Positions 7,987 to 16,224 are shown, numbered from the stretch's first letter. The stretch: 64,000 nt of DNA from Marinimicrococcus sp033875255 (GCA_033875255.1 JAWZSN010000016.1:1-64000), one strand, 5' to 3'. Notes: generated by a model not told the origin, from the letters alone. Made by a program: numbers and translations.

Positions 7987-8832
7987 TCAGAGCGGGACGA
8001 GTCGTTGGCCCGCGCGGGCGGGGACCACGGCGGGTAGCGAGTGAACCGTCCCCGATCCGCCCGGCCGCTGCTCGGGTTCGACTTTGCCGCGGTGGAGCGG
8101 GGCCGACGGGTCGAGCTCGGGAGCGGGGCCGGTGCTGATGGCCTGCGCCATGTGGACGCGCGTGCGCCACGGGCTCAGGCCGGCAGGCGGGGGAGCGTCG
8201 GGTTCGTCTTTGTCACGGCAGGGGGACGCGCCGTCCGCCACGGGCTGCCCGTCCCATGCCTCCGCCGCAGCGAAGCCGCCACCTTCACCCTCGATGGCGT
8301 CGATGAAGGCACTGCCCTCGGGATCGACGAAGACCGGGTTCTTCGGATCGGGGTCGCTCGCCGGATCGTGCCCGGGCTCGGCCATCCGCGCCCTGGCTTC
8401 TGCCCGCGCCACGCTCTTGTCGCGGCACAGCCCGTGCAGGTAGCCGGGCCAGCTCTGCGAGGCCACCAGCACCTCCCGCTGCTCGATCAGCGCCGCCAGC
8501 TCGATCTTGGCGAAACTGTAGTCCTGCCGCGCCCGCCGGCGTGCCTGGCCCCAGATCTTCGCCTGCTCGGCCACCGAGCGGCGCTCCTCCACCGGACACA
8601 CCGCCACCCGCTCCTCGCACTGCAGCTCCAGGACCCGCAGCCGCTCCTGCCGGTGCATCGCGAAGATCATCTCCCGCCCCCAGTGCACCTCCACCGCACA
8701 GCGCGGATCGTAGCGCCACCGCAGACTGTCCCGCAGCCCCCCGGCCCGCGCCAGATCCTCCCCCGCCCACGCCACCATGAGCGGCCGCGGCCGAAAGATG
8801 ACGCCGTCCACAGACTGCCCGGCACTGTCCAT
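7987..8832 (-). CDS. Hypothetical protein, distant paralogue of the gene at 185
   Basis: A 281-residue protein of unknown function. The start (MDSAGQSVDGVIFRPRPL) is supported by TCGCGAGG ending 5 bases upstream, identical to the leader of the gene at 185. The middle has VHWGREMIFAMHRQERLRVL, which parallels HWVRQVAVTMLRRERLDALE in the other protein; both then continue into Arg-rich helices. The C-terminal third is acidic and Pro-rich with PELDPS and KVEPEQR motifs, the first also seen in the fragment at 7634-7707. No signal peptide or membrane segment was seen. The plus-strand frame over the same region is His/Pro/Arg-rich and looks like a shadow. Confidence 0.6.
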   Translation of the reverse strand: MDSAGQSVDGVIFRPRPLMVAWAGEDLARAGGLRDSLRWRYDPRCAVEVHWGREMIFAMHRQERLRVLELQCEERVAVCPVEERRSVAEQAKIWGQARRRARQDYSFAKIELAALIEQREVLVASQSWPGYLHGLCRDKSVARAEARARMAEPGHDPASDPDPKNPVFVDPEGSAFIDAIEGEGGGFAAAEAWDGQPVADGASPCRDKDEPDAPPPAGLSPWRTRVHMAQAISTGPAPELDPSAPLHRGKVEPEQRPGGSGTVHSLPAVVPARAGQRLVPL

Positions 8833-8837
8833 CTCAT

Positions 8838-8874
8838 CCTCGCGAGGTTGGGAAAGAGGGAGGCGAGGATAGCA
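8838..8874 (-). promoter_or_regulatory. Leader of the 8832 gene: extended -10 and ribosome binding site
   Basis: On the minus strand, TGCTATCCT occupies 8874-8866 and TCGCGAGG occupies 8845-8838. Distances to the ATG at 8832 are the same as in the leader at 143-179, and hairpin copy 6 lies about 90 bases upstream, as copy 1 does for the other gene. Confidence 0.5.
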
Positions 8875-8921
8875 GATCATAGGAACAAATGCCACAAGCC
8901 GGAGCCGGACGCGCCGGCACC

Positions 8922-9122
8922 GCCCGCAAGGCGCTGCGCGCGGCTGTTTTCCCTGATTCTGTCAGTCTGGCGGCGGTGACGGGGCCGGGCGGGCTTTAGC
9001 CTTCCTGAAGGATGTTCAGCCATTCTCGCGGATGGTGGGAGAGGTGCCGCGCCCAGAGTCTCGCAGCGGCAGGGTCCCACTTCGGCAGGATGGCGGGGGC
9101 GGGTTAGGACAGCGTGAACGTC
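8922..9122 (+). repeat. Hairpin repeat copy 6 with tail module
   Basis: GCCCGC...GCGCGGC (8922-8944) is followed by TGTTTTCCC and then the tail module: ATTCTGTCAGTCTGGC, CCTTCCTGAAGGATG, GATGGTGGGAGAGGTGCCGC, GGGTCCCAC, CGGCAGGATGGCGGG and GGGTTA. To its left, on the minus strand, is the leader of the gene at 8832. To its right is the IS630-type remnant. Confidence 0.6.
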
Positions 9123-9123
9123 G

Positions 9124-9590
9124 CATGGTTTTCCGCGCAGCCACCGGATGACGAGCACCTTCACCGGCGCCCCGACCCGGCGCCCTGAAGAGGCGCGGCA
9201 TGATCGCATCCCATGCGCTCCTCGGCGCGCGCGGTGGCGACGGTCTGGGGATCTGCGCCGGGAAGAACTCGTGCCCGGGCTGCGGCATGGCGACATCGTG
9301 ATCATGGACGACCCGTCCAGCCACAAGGGAGCACGCACCCGCGCCCTCCTCGAGGCCGTCGGCGCCAGTATCCTCTTCCTTCCGCCCTGCGGCCCCGATC
9401 CCGACCCAGTAGAGAACGCCTTCGCCGGGCTCGAGACGATGCTCCGGAAGGCCGCGGCCCGGACCTTCGAGGCGCTTTCGGCTGCCATCGAGCGCATCGC
9501 CGACGCTACACGGCGGCCGAATGCGCCAGCTGCTTCAGACTGATCGGGGTTCGCTGCAACGCCGCCTCGGGGGTGATGCGCGGTTGACGT
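9124..9590 (+). pseudogene. IS630-type transposase remnant, frameshifted
   Basis: This is the C-terminal part of a DDE transposase of the IS630 family. HGDIVIMDDPSSHKGARTRA carries the second catalytic Asp, and LFLPPCGPDPDPVENAFAGL carries the final acidic residue; intact members usually read PPYSPDxNPIE. TSTFTGAP upstream matches the family's TTTFTGAL. A frameshift near 9505-9510 moves the conserved ending (YTAAECASCFRLIGV) into another frame. The N-terminal helix-turn-helix half is missing and no terminal inverted repeats were found. Not expected to be active. Confidence 0.8.
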
Positions 9591-9704
9591 TGGCTGCCCG
9601 AGGGAGCATTGGGCCTGCTTATGCTCATGGAGAGCATAAAGTGGCGCGGCGGCCGGCTGCCCTTGCCGGCGGGGGCGGCGGGCATGGGGCGGGGGCGTGG
9701 CGGC

Positions 9705-11261
9705 ATGGGCTTCGGGGAGCGGGATCTGGGCGGCAGGCCGCTGGTGGTGGGGGGCGGCCTGGCGGGGCTCGTGACGGCGCTGTGCCTCGCGCCGGAGCCG
9801 GTGGTGCTGCTCAGCCGGGCGCCGCTCGGGCAGGAGGCGTCGAGCCCGCTGGCGCAGGGCGGCATGGCGGCCGCCCTCGGGCCGGACGACGATCCGGCCC
9901 TTCATGCAGCCGACACGGTGGCGGCGGGCGACGGGCTCTGCGAGGCGGCTGCCGTCGGGCGGATCACGGGCGAGGCGCCTTCCGCCATCGCCCGGCTCGA
10001 GGAGCTGGGTGCCGTCTTCGACCGTGCCCCCGACGGCGCCATCGCGCTCGGCCTGGAGGCCGCCCATGCGCGCCGCCGCATCGTGCACGCGGCGGGGGAC
10101 GCCACAGGCCGCGAGCTGGTGCGCGCCCTGGTGGCGGCGGTGCGCAAAACACCCTCCATCGAGGTCATGGAAGGCCTCGAGCTGCGCCGCCTGCTGGTGG
10201 AGGACGGGGCGGTGGCCGGTGCGCTGGCGGTGGGGCAGGGCGGCGCCGTGCAGCTCGCCACAAGGCGCATCGTGCTGGCGACCGGCGGTCTCGGCGGGCT
10301 CTTTGCCGACACCACCAACCCCTTGGGCTGCTTCGGCCAGGGCCTGGCGCTGGCGGCGCGGGCGGGGGCCGTGCTGGCCGATCCCGAGTTCGTGCAGTTC
10401 CACCCCACGGCGCTGGACGGCCCGCACCGCCCGATGCGGCTGGTGAGCGAGGCGGTGCGCGGCGAGGGTGCCGTGCTGGTGGACCAGGCGGGCCGGCGTT
10501 TCCTCGCCGACATGCCGGGCGCGGAGCTGGCGCCGCGGGACGAGGTGGCGCGCGGCGTGTGGCGTCATCTGGCGGCGGGCAACCGCGTCTTCCTCGACGC
10601 CACGCAGTGCCTCGGCGCGGGCTTTGCCCGGCGGTTTCCGGGCATCGCCGCCATCTGCCGCGAGGCCGGTCTCGATCCGGCGCGCGAGCCCGTTCCGGTG
10701 CGTCCCGCCGCCCACTACCACATGGGAGGCATCGCCGTGGACGCCGAGGGGCGCAGCTCGGTGCCGGGCCTGTGGGCCTGCGGCGAGACCGCCTCCACCG
10801 GCCTGCACGGCGCCAACCGGCTGGCCTCGAACTCGCTCACCGAGGCGGTGGTGTGCGGCCGGACGGTGGCCGCGAGCGTAGCGGCAGCCGGTGCCGGCGC
10901 GCCGCGCCGCGGCCCTGCGCCGCTGCTGGCGGCGGTGCCGCCGCAGCCCGACCCGGTCTCCGTGCGGCCGGTGGTCTCGCAGGCGCTGGGCGTGCTGCGC
11001 GACGGGCCCAGCCTGGGCCGGGCGGTGGCGAAGCTGCTGCCTCTCGCCACGGGCGAGGGTGCCGCCGCCGATCCCGCCACCGTGGCGCTGATGATGGCCG
11101 TGGCCGCACACCGGCGCGAGGAGAGCCGCGGCGCCCACTGCCGCACCGACTTCCCGGAGCACGCGCCGGTGGCCCGCCGCTCGCTGCTGACGCTTGCCGA
11201 GGCTCTGGATGTTGCGAGCCGGCTCGCTGCCCAAGCGCAGCCTGCGGCCCGCACTGCCTGA
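9705..11261 (+). CDS. nadB: L-aspartate oxidase
   Basis: A 518-residue FAD enzyme that oxidises L-aspartate to iminoaspartate, the first step of de novo NAD synthesis. An FAD-binding glycine motif (PLVVGGGLAGLVTA) begins near residue 12, SSPLAQGGMAAALG is the family motif near residue 50, and GLWACGETASTGLHGANRLA with SNSLTEAVV near residue 355 is also diagnostic. ATG 9705 puts the FAD motif at the usual distance from the N-terminus; in-frame starts at 9609, 9621 and 9684 are possible. nadA and nadC are not adjacent. The gene follows the IS630 remnant and is convergent with the DUF6880 gene, with no gap between the two stop codons. Confidence 0.92.
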   Translation: MGFGERDLGGRPLVVGGGLAGLVTALCLAPEPVVLLSRAPLGQEASSPLAQGGMAAALGPDDDPALHAADTVAAGDGLCEAAAVGRITGEAPSAIARLEELGAVFDRAPDGAIALGLEAAHARRRIVHAAGDATGRELVRALVAAVRKTPSIEVMEGLELRRLLVEDGAVAGALAVGQGGAVQLATRRIVLATGGLGGLFADTTNPLGCFGQGLALAARAGAVLADPEFVQFHPTALDGPHRPMRLVSEAVRGEGAVLVDQAGRRFLADMPGAELAPRDEVARGVWRHLAAGNRVFLDATQCLGAGFARRFPGIAAICREAGLDPAREPVPVRPAAHYHMGGIAVDAEGRSSVPGLWACGETASTGLHGANRLASNSLTEAVVCGRTVAASVAAAGAGAPRRGPAPLLAAVPPQPDPVSVRPVVSQALGVLRDGPSLGRAVAKLLPLATGEGAAADPATVALMMAVAAHRREESRGAHCRTDFPEHAPVARRSLLTLAEALDVASRLAAQAQPAARTA

Positions 11262-12743
11262 TCAGCCGCCGGCAGCGTTCTCCGCCACCTCCTCCCAGAA
11301 CGAGTATTTGCGGCCGTGCTCCGCCTGGAGGCGTGCCACATAGGCCTCGTGCGGCTCGAAGTCGCCGAAATCGCCGATGAAGGAGGCGAGGCCCCGGCAG
11401 GACTCGAGATGGCGGGCTGCGTGGCGGTACCGGGCCGAGCGCTTGCGCTGCAGCGCGAAGTCGATCATCGAGCGGAGCAGGAGCGTGGCGGCGAGGGGAT
11501 GCCTGCCGGCCAGGGCCTCCGCCGCCGGTGTGAGGATCTCGTACCAGTCGCCGTCCAGCTCGTCCGCCCGGCGAAGGAGGAGCGCCGCCGCCCGGTCGAG
11601 GGCCGGCCATCCGGTGAGAAACGCGAGCGCGCCTACGAGGCTCTCCAGTCTCTCGACCGTTTCCAGGGCGCGCCGCTCGGCCTCGACGTCATCGAAATCC
11701 GGCAGGCGCTGCAGATGGGCGCGCAGATGCGAGGCGGACAGAAAGCGCTCGAAGCAGGACCAGCGGACGGCCTGGGCGTCGTCGGTGCGGCCCAGCGCCT
11801 CCAGCACTTCGATCCGCGCGTCCTCCAGCTCGACCTCCGCGCCGTTCATCTCCCAGACCTCGCGCCGGAAGCCGCGGTCGGGACGGGTTGCCGCCTCGAT
11901 GGCCTCCAGGGCGTCGCCCGGCCGTCCGGCGGCGACGAGCCTTCGGGCGATCCCGGCGGCGATCTCCGGCAGGCTGCGCATCTTCTCGTCGTACTGGGCG
12001 ATGAAGCCGTCGACGTCGCCCCGGCGATCCGCGATCTCGGCCAGGGCTCGCGAGACCGTGTTCTCCCGCGCCCGCCTCTCGATCTCGTCCGCATAGATCA
12101 CACCATGCGTTCCCCAGGCGATGACCTCCCGCTCCTCCTCCGGCGGCGTCGGCACGGGCTCGCGGGAAAGTGCTGTCATGCGCTGCTCGATATGCGCCAG
12201 GCCTTCCGTGCCGAGCGCCGGCGCCAGGGCGCGGATCAGGCCGTGGAACACGCCGTAGCCGTCGGAGCCGAGCGCGGTGAAGGTCTCGTCCGCGAGCCGC
12301 CGCGGATCGGGGGACGCAGCCGGGGCGATGCGGGCGAGATCGGCCACCGCCTCCTCGAACACGGCACTCACCGCGCCGTCGCTGTCGTCGCAGCGTCCGA
12401 GAGTGGGGTCCGCCAGCGCGAGGAAGCGCCACATGAGATCCAGCGCCGCCGGGGGGTCGCTCGCCGCGAGGGGGCCGGTGATGGCGCGGCGCTGGGTCTG
12501 GAGATCGTTCACCAGAGGCCGCAGGCGCCCCCGTTCGAGAAAGGAGCGGGAGCGGGCGATGGCGGCCAGGCGCTTGCGGATCTCCCTGGCGATCTCTCCC
12601 GGGCCCTGGTTGCCGGCGAGCTCCAGCCGCAGGCGCCGCTTGATGGCCGCATCGCCGCCGGCCAGCTCCATCAGCAGGCCGGCCAGCCGCTCCGCGCCGA
12701 GCGCCTCCAGGTTCGCGGCGTTCAGCGTCGTCTTGCGTGCCAT
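11262..12743 (-). CDS. DUF6880 family protein
   Basis: A 493-residue soluble, helix-rich protein. The N-terminus (LMELAGGDAAIKRRLRLELA, REIRKRLAAIARSRSFL) and the LDLMWRFLALADPTLGRCDD segment near residue 125 fit the DUF6880 family, whose function is unknown; repeated short helices suggest a TPR-like solenoid. ATG 12743 is preceded by GGGAG. It is divergent from the nucleoside-salvage operon, with about 150 bases between the start codons. I see no motif tying it to nucleosides. Confidence 0.8.
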   Translation of the reverse strand: MARKTTLNAANLEALGAERLAGLLMELAGGDAAIKRRLRLELAGNQGPGEIAREIRKRLAAIARSRSFLERGRLRPLVNDLQTQRRAITGPLAASDPPAALDLMWRFLALADPTLGRCDDSDGAVSAVFEEAVADLARIAPAASPDPRRLADETFTALGSDGYGVFHGLIRALAPALGTEGLAHIEQRMTALSREPVPTPPEEEREVIAWGTHGVIYADEIERRARENTVSRALAEIADRRGDVDGFIAQYDEKMRSLPEIAAGIARRLVAAGRPGDALEAIEAATRPDRGFRREVWEMNGAEVELEDARIEVLEALGRTDDAQAVRWSCFERFLSASHLRAHLQRLPDFDDVEAERRALETVERLESLVGALAFLTGWPALDRAAALLLRRADELDGDWYEILTPAAEALAGRHPLAATLLLRSMIDFALQRKRSARYRHAARHLESCRGLASFIGDFGDFEPHEAYVARLQAEHGRKYSFWEEVAENAAGG

Positions 12744-12895
12744 CGTCTGCGGCTCCCTTCCCCGGCCTGCCGCGGACCGGGCGGCCGGGCGGAGCATAGC
12801 GGAGGGGCGGCGTGCCCGGAACACGGCGGCTCGCCCGGGCGGCCGGAGCCATCCGGCGCTTCCGGCCCGGGGCGAACGGCACTAGCCTTGCGGCC

Positions 12896-14098
12896 ATGAA
12901 CGATCTTCTCGAAGCGGCACGGCAGGCGCGCAAGCGGGCCTACGCACCCTATTCCGGCTTTGCGGTGGGGGCGGCGCTGCGCAGCCGCAGCGGGCGGATC
13001 CATGCAGGCTGCAACGTGGAGAACGCCGCCTACCCGCAGGGCCAGTGCGCCGAGGCGGGAGCGATCGCCGCCATGGTGGCGGCCGGCGAGCGGGAGATCG
13101 CGGAGATCCTCGTGATGGGGGCGGGCGAGCGGCCCTGCACGCCCTGCGGCGGCTGCCGCCAGCGGCTGGCGGAGTTCGCCGCCCCGGAGACGCCGGTGCT
13201 GGTGGCGGATCCGGAGAAGGGTGTGCGGCTGCGGACCACGCTGGGAGCGCTGCTGCCCGAGAGCTTCGGGCTCGGCGCGGGCCGGGCCGCAGCACCGGAT
13301 GCGGCGGAGGAGGTGCGGCGCCTGGCGCCGGGCTTCGTGCCGCGGGTGGGGCTGCTGCTGGGCTCGGGCATGGGGGCGGTGGCGGAGTCCATCGAGGAGG
13401 TGGCTGCGGTCAGGCTCGACGCGCTCCCGGGCATGCCGGCCTCCTCGGTGGAGGGCCATGCCGGGCGGCTGGTACTGGGGCGGCTGGCCGGCGTGGCGGT
13501 GGCCTGCCTGCAGGGCCGGGTCCATCTCTACGAAGGCGTGCCGGCCCGCGAGGCGGTGCTTCCGGTGCGCCTCCTGGCGGAGCTCGGCTGCCGGGTCCTC
13601 GTCTCCACCAGCGCGGTGGGGGCGATCCGCGCCGATCTGGCGCCGGGCGATCTGGTGCTGGTGGAGGACCACATCAACCTCACCGGCGCCAACCCGCTGG
13701 CGGGGCCCCCCGGCGAGGGCCCGCGCTTTCTCGACCAGAGCGAGGCCTGGGCGCCGCATCTGAAAGCGGCCCTGCGCCGGGCCGCCTCGGGCCAGGGCAT
13801 GGCGCTGCCCTCGGGCGTCTATCTCGCCACGCTGGGGCCCACCTTCGAGACGCCGGCCGAGGTGCGCGCCTTCCGGGCGCTGGGGGCCGACCTCGTGGGC
13901 ATGTCGCTGGTGCCCGAGGCCATCGCGGCGCGGCATGCGGGCCTCGCCGTGGCCGGGCTCGCGATTGTTGTCAACAAGGCCGCGGGGCTCCAGAAAAGCC
14001 CGCTCACCCACGAGGAGACGCTGGCCCATGCCGGCCGCGCCGCCGGCTCCCTGGCGCGCCTCCTCGCCGCCGCCCTTCCGGAGATCGCCCATGGCTGA
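12896..14098 (+). CDS. Fused cytidine deaminase / purine nucleoside phosphorylase
   Basis: A 400-residue two-domain protein. Residues 1-125 are a cytidine deaminase: YAPYSGFAVGAAL, the catalytic CAE motif (C51, E53) and PCTPC (C81, C84) as zinc ligands. Residues about 148-395 are a trimeric-type purine nucleoside phosphorylase: phosphate-site LGSG (S157), H188, QGRVHLYEG (R208, H210, Y212), PTFETPAE (F317, E318), VGMS (M336, S337), N360 and H372, matching the known active-site set. The usual NAAGG loop is altered to TSAVGA at 238-243. It would deaminate cytidine and phosphorolyse purine nucleosides. Its end overlaps deoC by 8 bases, and deoA follows, giving a nucleoside catabolic operon. Confidence 0.9.
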   Translation: MNDLLEAARQARKRAYAPYSGFAVGAALRSRSGRIHAGCNVENAAYPQGQCAEAGAIAAMVAAGEREIAEILVMGAGERPCTPCGGCRQRLAEFAAPETPVLVADPEKGVRLRTTLGALLPESFGLGAGRAAAPDAAEEVRRLAPGFVPRVGLLLGSGMGAVAESIEEVAAVRLDALPGMPASSVEGHAGRLVLGRLAGVAVACLQGRVHLYEGVPAREAVLPVRLLAELGCRVLVSTSAVGAIRADLAPGDLVLVEDHINLTGANPLAGPPGEGPRFLDQSEAWAPHLKAALRRAASGQGMALPSGVYLATLGPTFETPAEVRAFRALGADLVGMSLVPEAIAARHAGLAVAGLAIVVNKAAGLQKSPLTHEETLAHAGRAAGSLARLLAAALPEIAHG

Positions 14099-14867
14099 CA
14101 AGGACGCCGCCTCGCTGCTGCAGCGCGCCGCCGCCGCCCCCGCCGACGCGGCCGCCGCCGCGCGGATCCTGCCGCTCATCGACCTCACCAGCCTGCGCGG
14201 CGACGAGACGGCGGAGGAGATCGAGGCGCTGTGCCGGCGTGCGGTGGAGCACGGCGTGGCGGCGGTGTGCATCCACTCCCGGCACCTGAAGCTGGCGCGG
14301 CCGCTGCTCGAGGGCAGCTTGGTGCGGCTCGCCACGGTGGCGAACTTCCCCGAGGGCAGCGACGACATCGCGTCCGCCGCCGACGAGGTGGCAGCGGCGG
14401 TGGCCGAGGGTGCCGCGGAGGTGGACGTGGTGGTGCCCATCGAGGCGGTCCTCGAGGGCGATGTCGGCCTCGTGGGCGAGCTGGTGGAGGTCTGCCGCGC
14501 CGCCGCCACGCCCGATACCGTGCTCAAGCTCATCCTCGAGACCGGCGTGCTGGCCGAGCCCGACCGGATCACCGCCGCCGCGCGCGCCGCGGTGATGGCC
14601 GGCATCGACTTCCTCAAGACCTCCACCGGCAAGCGGGAGCCCGGCGCCACGCCCGAGGCGGCGGCGGTGCTCTTGGCGGTGGCGGGCGAGGCCGAGGGCA
14701 GGGTCGGCTTCAAGGCCTCTGGCGGAATCCGCAGCGTGGCCGACGCGGCCCAGTACCTGGCCCTCGCCGACGAGATCGTCGGGCCCGGCTTCGTGCGGCC
14801 CGCCACCTTCCGCATCGGCGCCTCCTCCCTGCTCGACGACGTGCTGCGGCTGGCCGGCCGCGGCTGA
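14091..14867 (+). CDS. deoC: Deoxyribose-phosphate aldolase
   Basis: A 258-residue TIM-barrel aldolase that cleaves 2-deoxyribose 5-phosphate to acetaldehyde and glyceraldehyde 3-phosphate. The Schiff-base lysine is K176 in DFLKTSTGK. K146 in VLKLILETG, D112 in EVDVVVPI and GFKASGGIRS are other conserved active-site segments. ATG 14091 lies inside the previous gene (8-base overlap), indicating translational coupling. It links the phosphorylases on either side to central metabolism. Confidence 0.95.
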   Translation: MADKDAASLLQRAAAAPADAAAAARILPLIDLTSLRGDETAEEIEALCRRAVEHGVAAVCIHSRHLKLARPLLEGSLVRLATVANFPEGSDDIASAADEVAAAVAEGAAEVDVVVPIEAVLEGDVGLVGELVEVCRAAATPDTVLKLILETGVLAEPDRITAAARAAVMAGIDFLKTSTGKREPGATPEAAAVLLAVAGEAEGRVGFKASGGIRSVADAAQYLALADEIVGPGFVRPATFRIGASSLLDDVLRLAGRG

Positions 14868-14873
14868 GCGGCA

Positions 14874-16199
14874 ATGCCACTGCCGCAGGAGATCATCCGC
14901 CGCAAGCGCGACGGCTTAAGGCTGGAGCCGGAGGAGATCGGCTTTTTCGTGCGCGGCATCGCCGACGGCAGTATCGGCGATGCGCAGGCAGCGGCCTTCG
15001 CCATGGCGGTGGTGCTGCGCGGCATGGAGGCGGCGGAGGCGGCGGCCCTGGCGCTTTCCATGCGCGACAGCGGCCGGACGCTGGCCTGGGACCTGCCGGG
15101 CCCGGTGCTCGACAAGCACTCGACCGGCGGCGTGGGCGACAAGGTGAGCCTCGTCCTGGCGCCGCTCATGGCCGCCTGCGGCGCCTTCGTGCCGATGATC
15201 TCGGGGCGCGGGCTGGGCCATACCGGCGGCACGCTCGACAAGCTGGACGCCATCCCCGGCTACCGGAGCGAGCCCGATCCGGGGACGTTCCGCGAGGTCG
15301 TGGCGGAGGCCGGCTGCGCCATCGTCGGCGCCAGTGCCGAGCTCGCTCCGGCCGACCGCCGCCTCTATGCCATCCGCGACGTCACCGCCACGGTGGAGAG
15401 CATCCCGCTCATCGCCGCCTCGATCCTCTCCAAGAAGCTCGCCGCGGGGATCGGCGGGCTGGTGATGGACGTCAAGACCGGCTCCGGCGCCTTCCTGCCC
15501 GAGCCCCGCCGGGCCCGCGCGCTCGCCCGCGCCATCGTGGAGATCGCCCGGGGCGCCGGCCTTGCCTGCCGGGCGCTGCTCACCTCCATGGACCAGTGCC
15601 TCGGCCGCACCGCCGGCAACGCGCTGGAGGTGGGCGAGGCCGTGGCCCTGCTGCGCGGCGAGCCCGGCGACGCGCGGCTGCGCGAGGTGGTGCTGGCGCT
15701 GGCCTCCGAGCTCCTGGCGCTGGGCGGGCTCGCCGCGGACCGTGCCCCGGCGCGGCGCATGGCGGAGCGGGCGCTGGCGTCAGGGGCGGCCGCCGAGCGG
15801 TTCGCGCGCATGGTGGCGGGGCTGGGCGGGCCTGCGGATCTGCTGGACCGGCCGGAACGGCATTTGCGCCGGGCGGGGCATCTCGTCCCGGTCCTGCCGG
15901 AGGCGGACGGGTTCGTGGCGTCGGTGGACGTGCGCGCCCTGGGGCTCGCCGTGGTGCTGCTGGGCGGCGGCAGGAGCCGGCCCGGCGAGGCCATCGATCA
16001 TGCGGTGGGGCTCGACCTCGTGGCGGGGGTGGGGGAGGCCGTGGGAGCGCAGCGGCCGCTCGCCGTGATCCATGCAAGCCGGGAGAGCGGGACGGAGGAG
16101 GCCGTGGCGCTGGTGCGCGGCGCCTTCAGGCTGGCGGAGCAGGCTCCGGCGCCGGACCCTGTGGTCGGTGCGCGGATCGGCGCCTCGCCGGGTGCTTGA
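14874..16199 (+). CDS. deoA: Thymidine phosphorylase
   Basis: A 441-residue pyrimidine nucleoside phosphorylase releasing thymine (or uracil) and deoxyribose 1-phosphate. The phosphate-binding motif KHSTGGVGDK sits at residues 81-90, and the family signature SGRGLGHTGGTLDKLDAIPG follows near 108. The length is normal for the family. It begins 6 bases after deoC and ends the operon; its stop overlaps the candidate rpmB promoter. Confidence 0.95.
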   Translation: MPLPQEIIRRKRDGLRLEPEEIGFFVRGIADGSIGDAQAAAFAMAVVLRGMEAAEAAALALSMRDSGRTLAWDLPGPVLDKHSTGGVGDKVSLVLAPLMAACGAFVPMISGRGLGHTGGTLDKLDAIPGYRSEPDPGTFREVVAEAGCAIVGASAELAPADRRLYAIRDVTATVESIPLIAASILSKKLAAGIGGLVMDVKTGSGAFLPEPRRARALARAIVEIARGAGLACRALLTSMDQCLGRTAGNALEVGEAVALLRGEPGDARLREVVLALASELLALGGLAADRAPARRMAERALASGAAAERFARMVAGLGGPADLLDRPERHLRRAGHLVPVLPEADGFVASVDVRALGLAVVLLGGGRSRPGEAIDHAVGLDLVAGVGEAVGAQRPLAVIHASRESGTEEAVALVRGAFRLAEQAPAPDPVVGARIGASPGA

Positions 16200-16224
16200 C
16201 GGGCAGCGTCGCGCCCCTTAAAGA
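16196..16224 (+). promoter_or_regulatory. Candidate promoter for rpmB
   Basis: TTGACG (16196-16201) and TAAAGA (16219-16224) are spaced by 17 bases and lie about 70 bases before the rpmB start, overlapping the deoA stop codon. The -35 box is strong and the -10 box is weak. Confidence 0.35.

Noticed and set aside
8041..8979. Plus-strand 312-codon frame opposite the gene at 7987-8832
   Set aside because: Its translation is His/Pro/Arg/Leu-rich low-complexity. The minus-strand frame has a matched leader and ribosome binding site, so the latter is preferred.
8877..11234. Minus-strand 785-codon frame across the IS remnant and nadB
   Set aside because: It runs antisense through nadB and the repeat. 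Part of its sequence recurs opposite repeat copy 4 only because the DNA repeat itself is duplicated.
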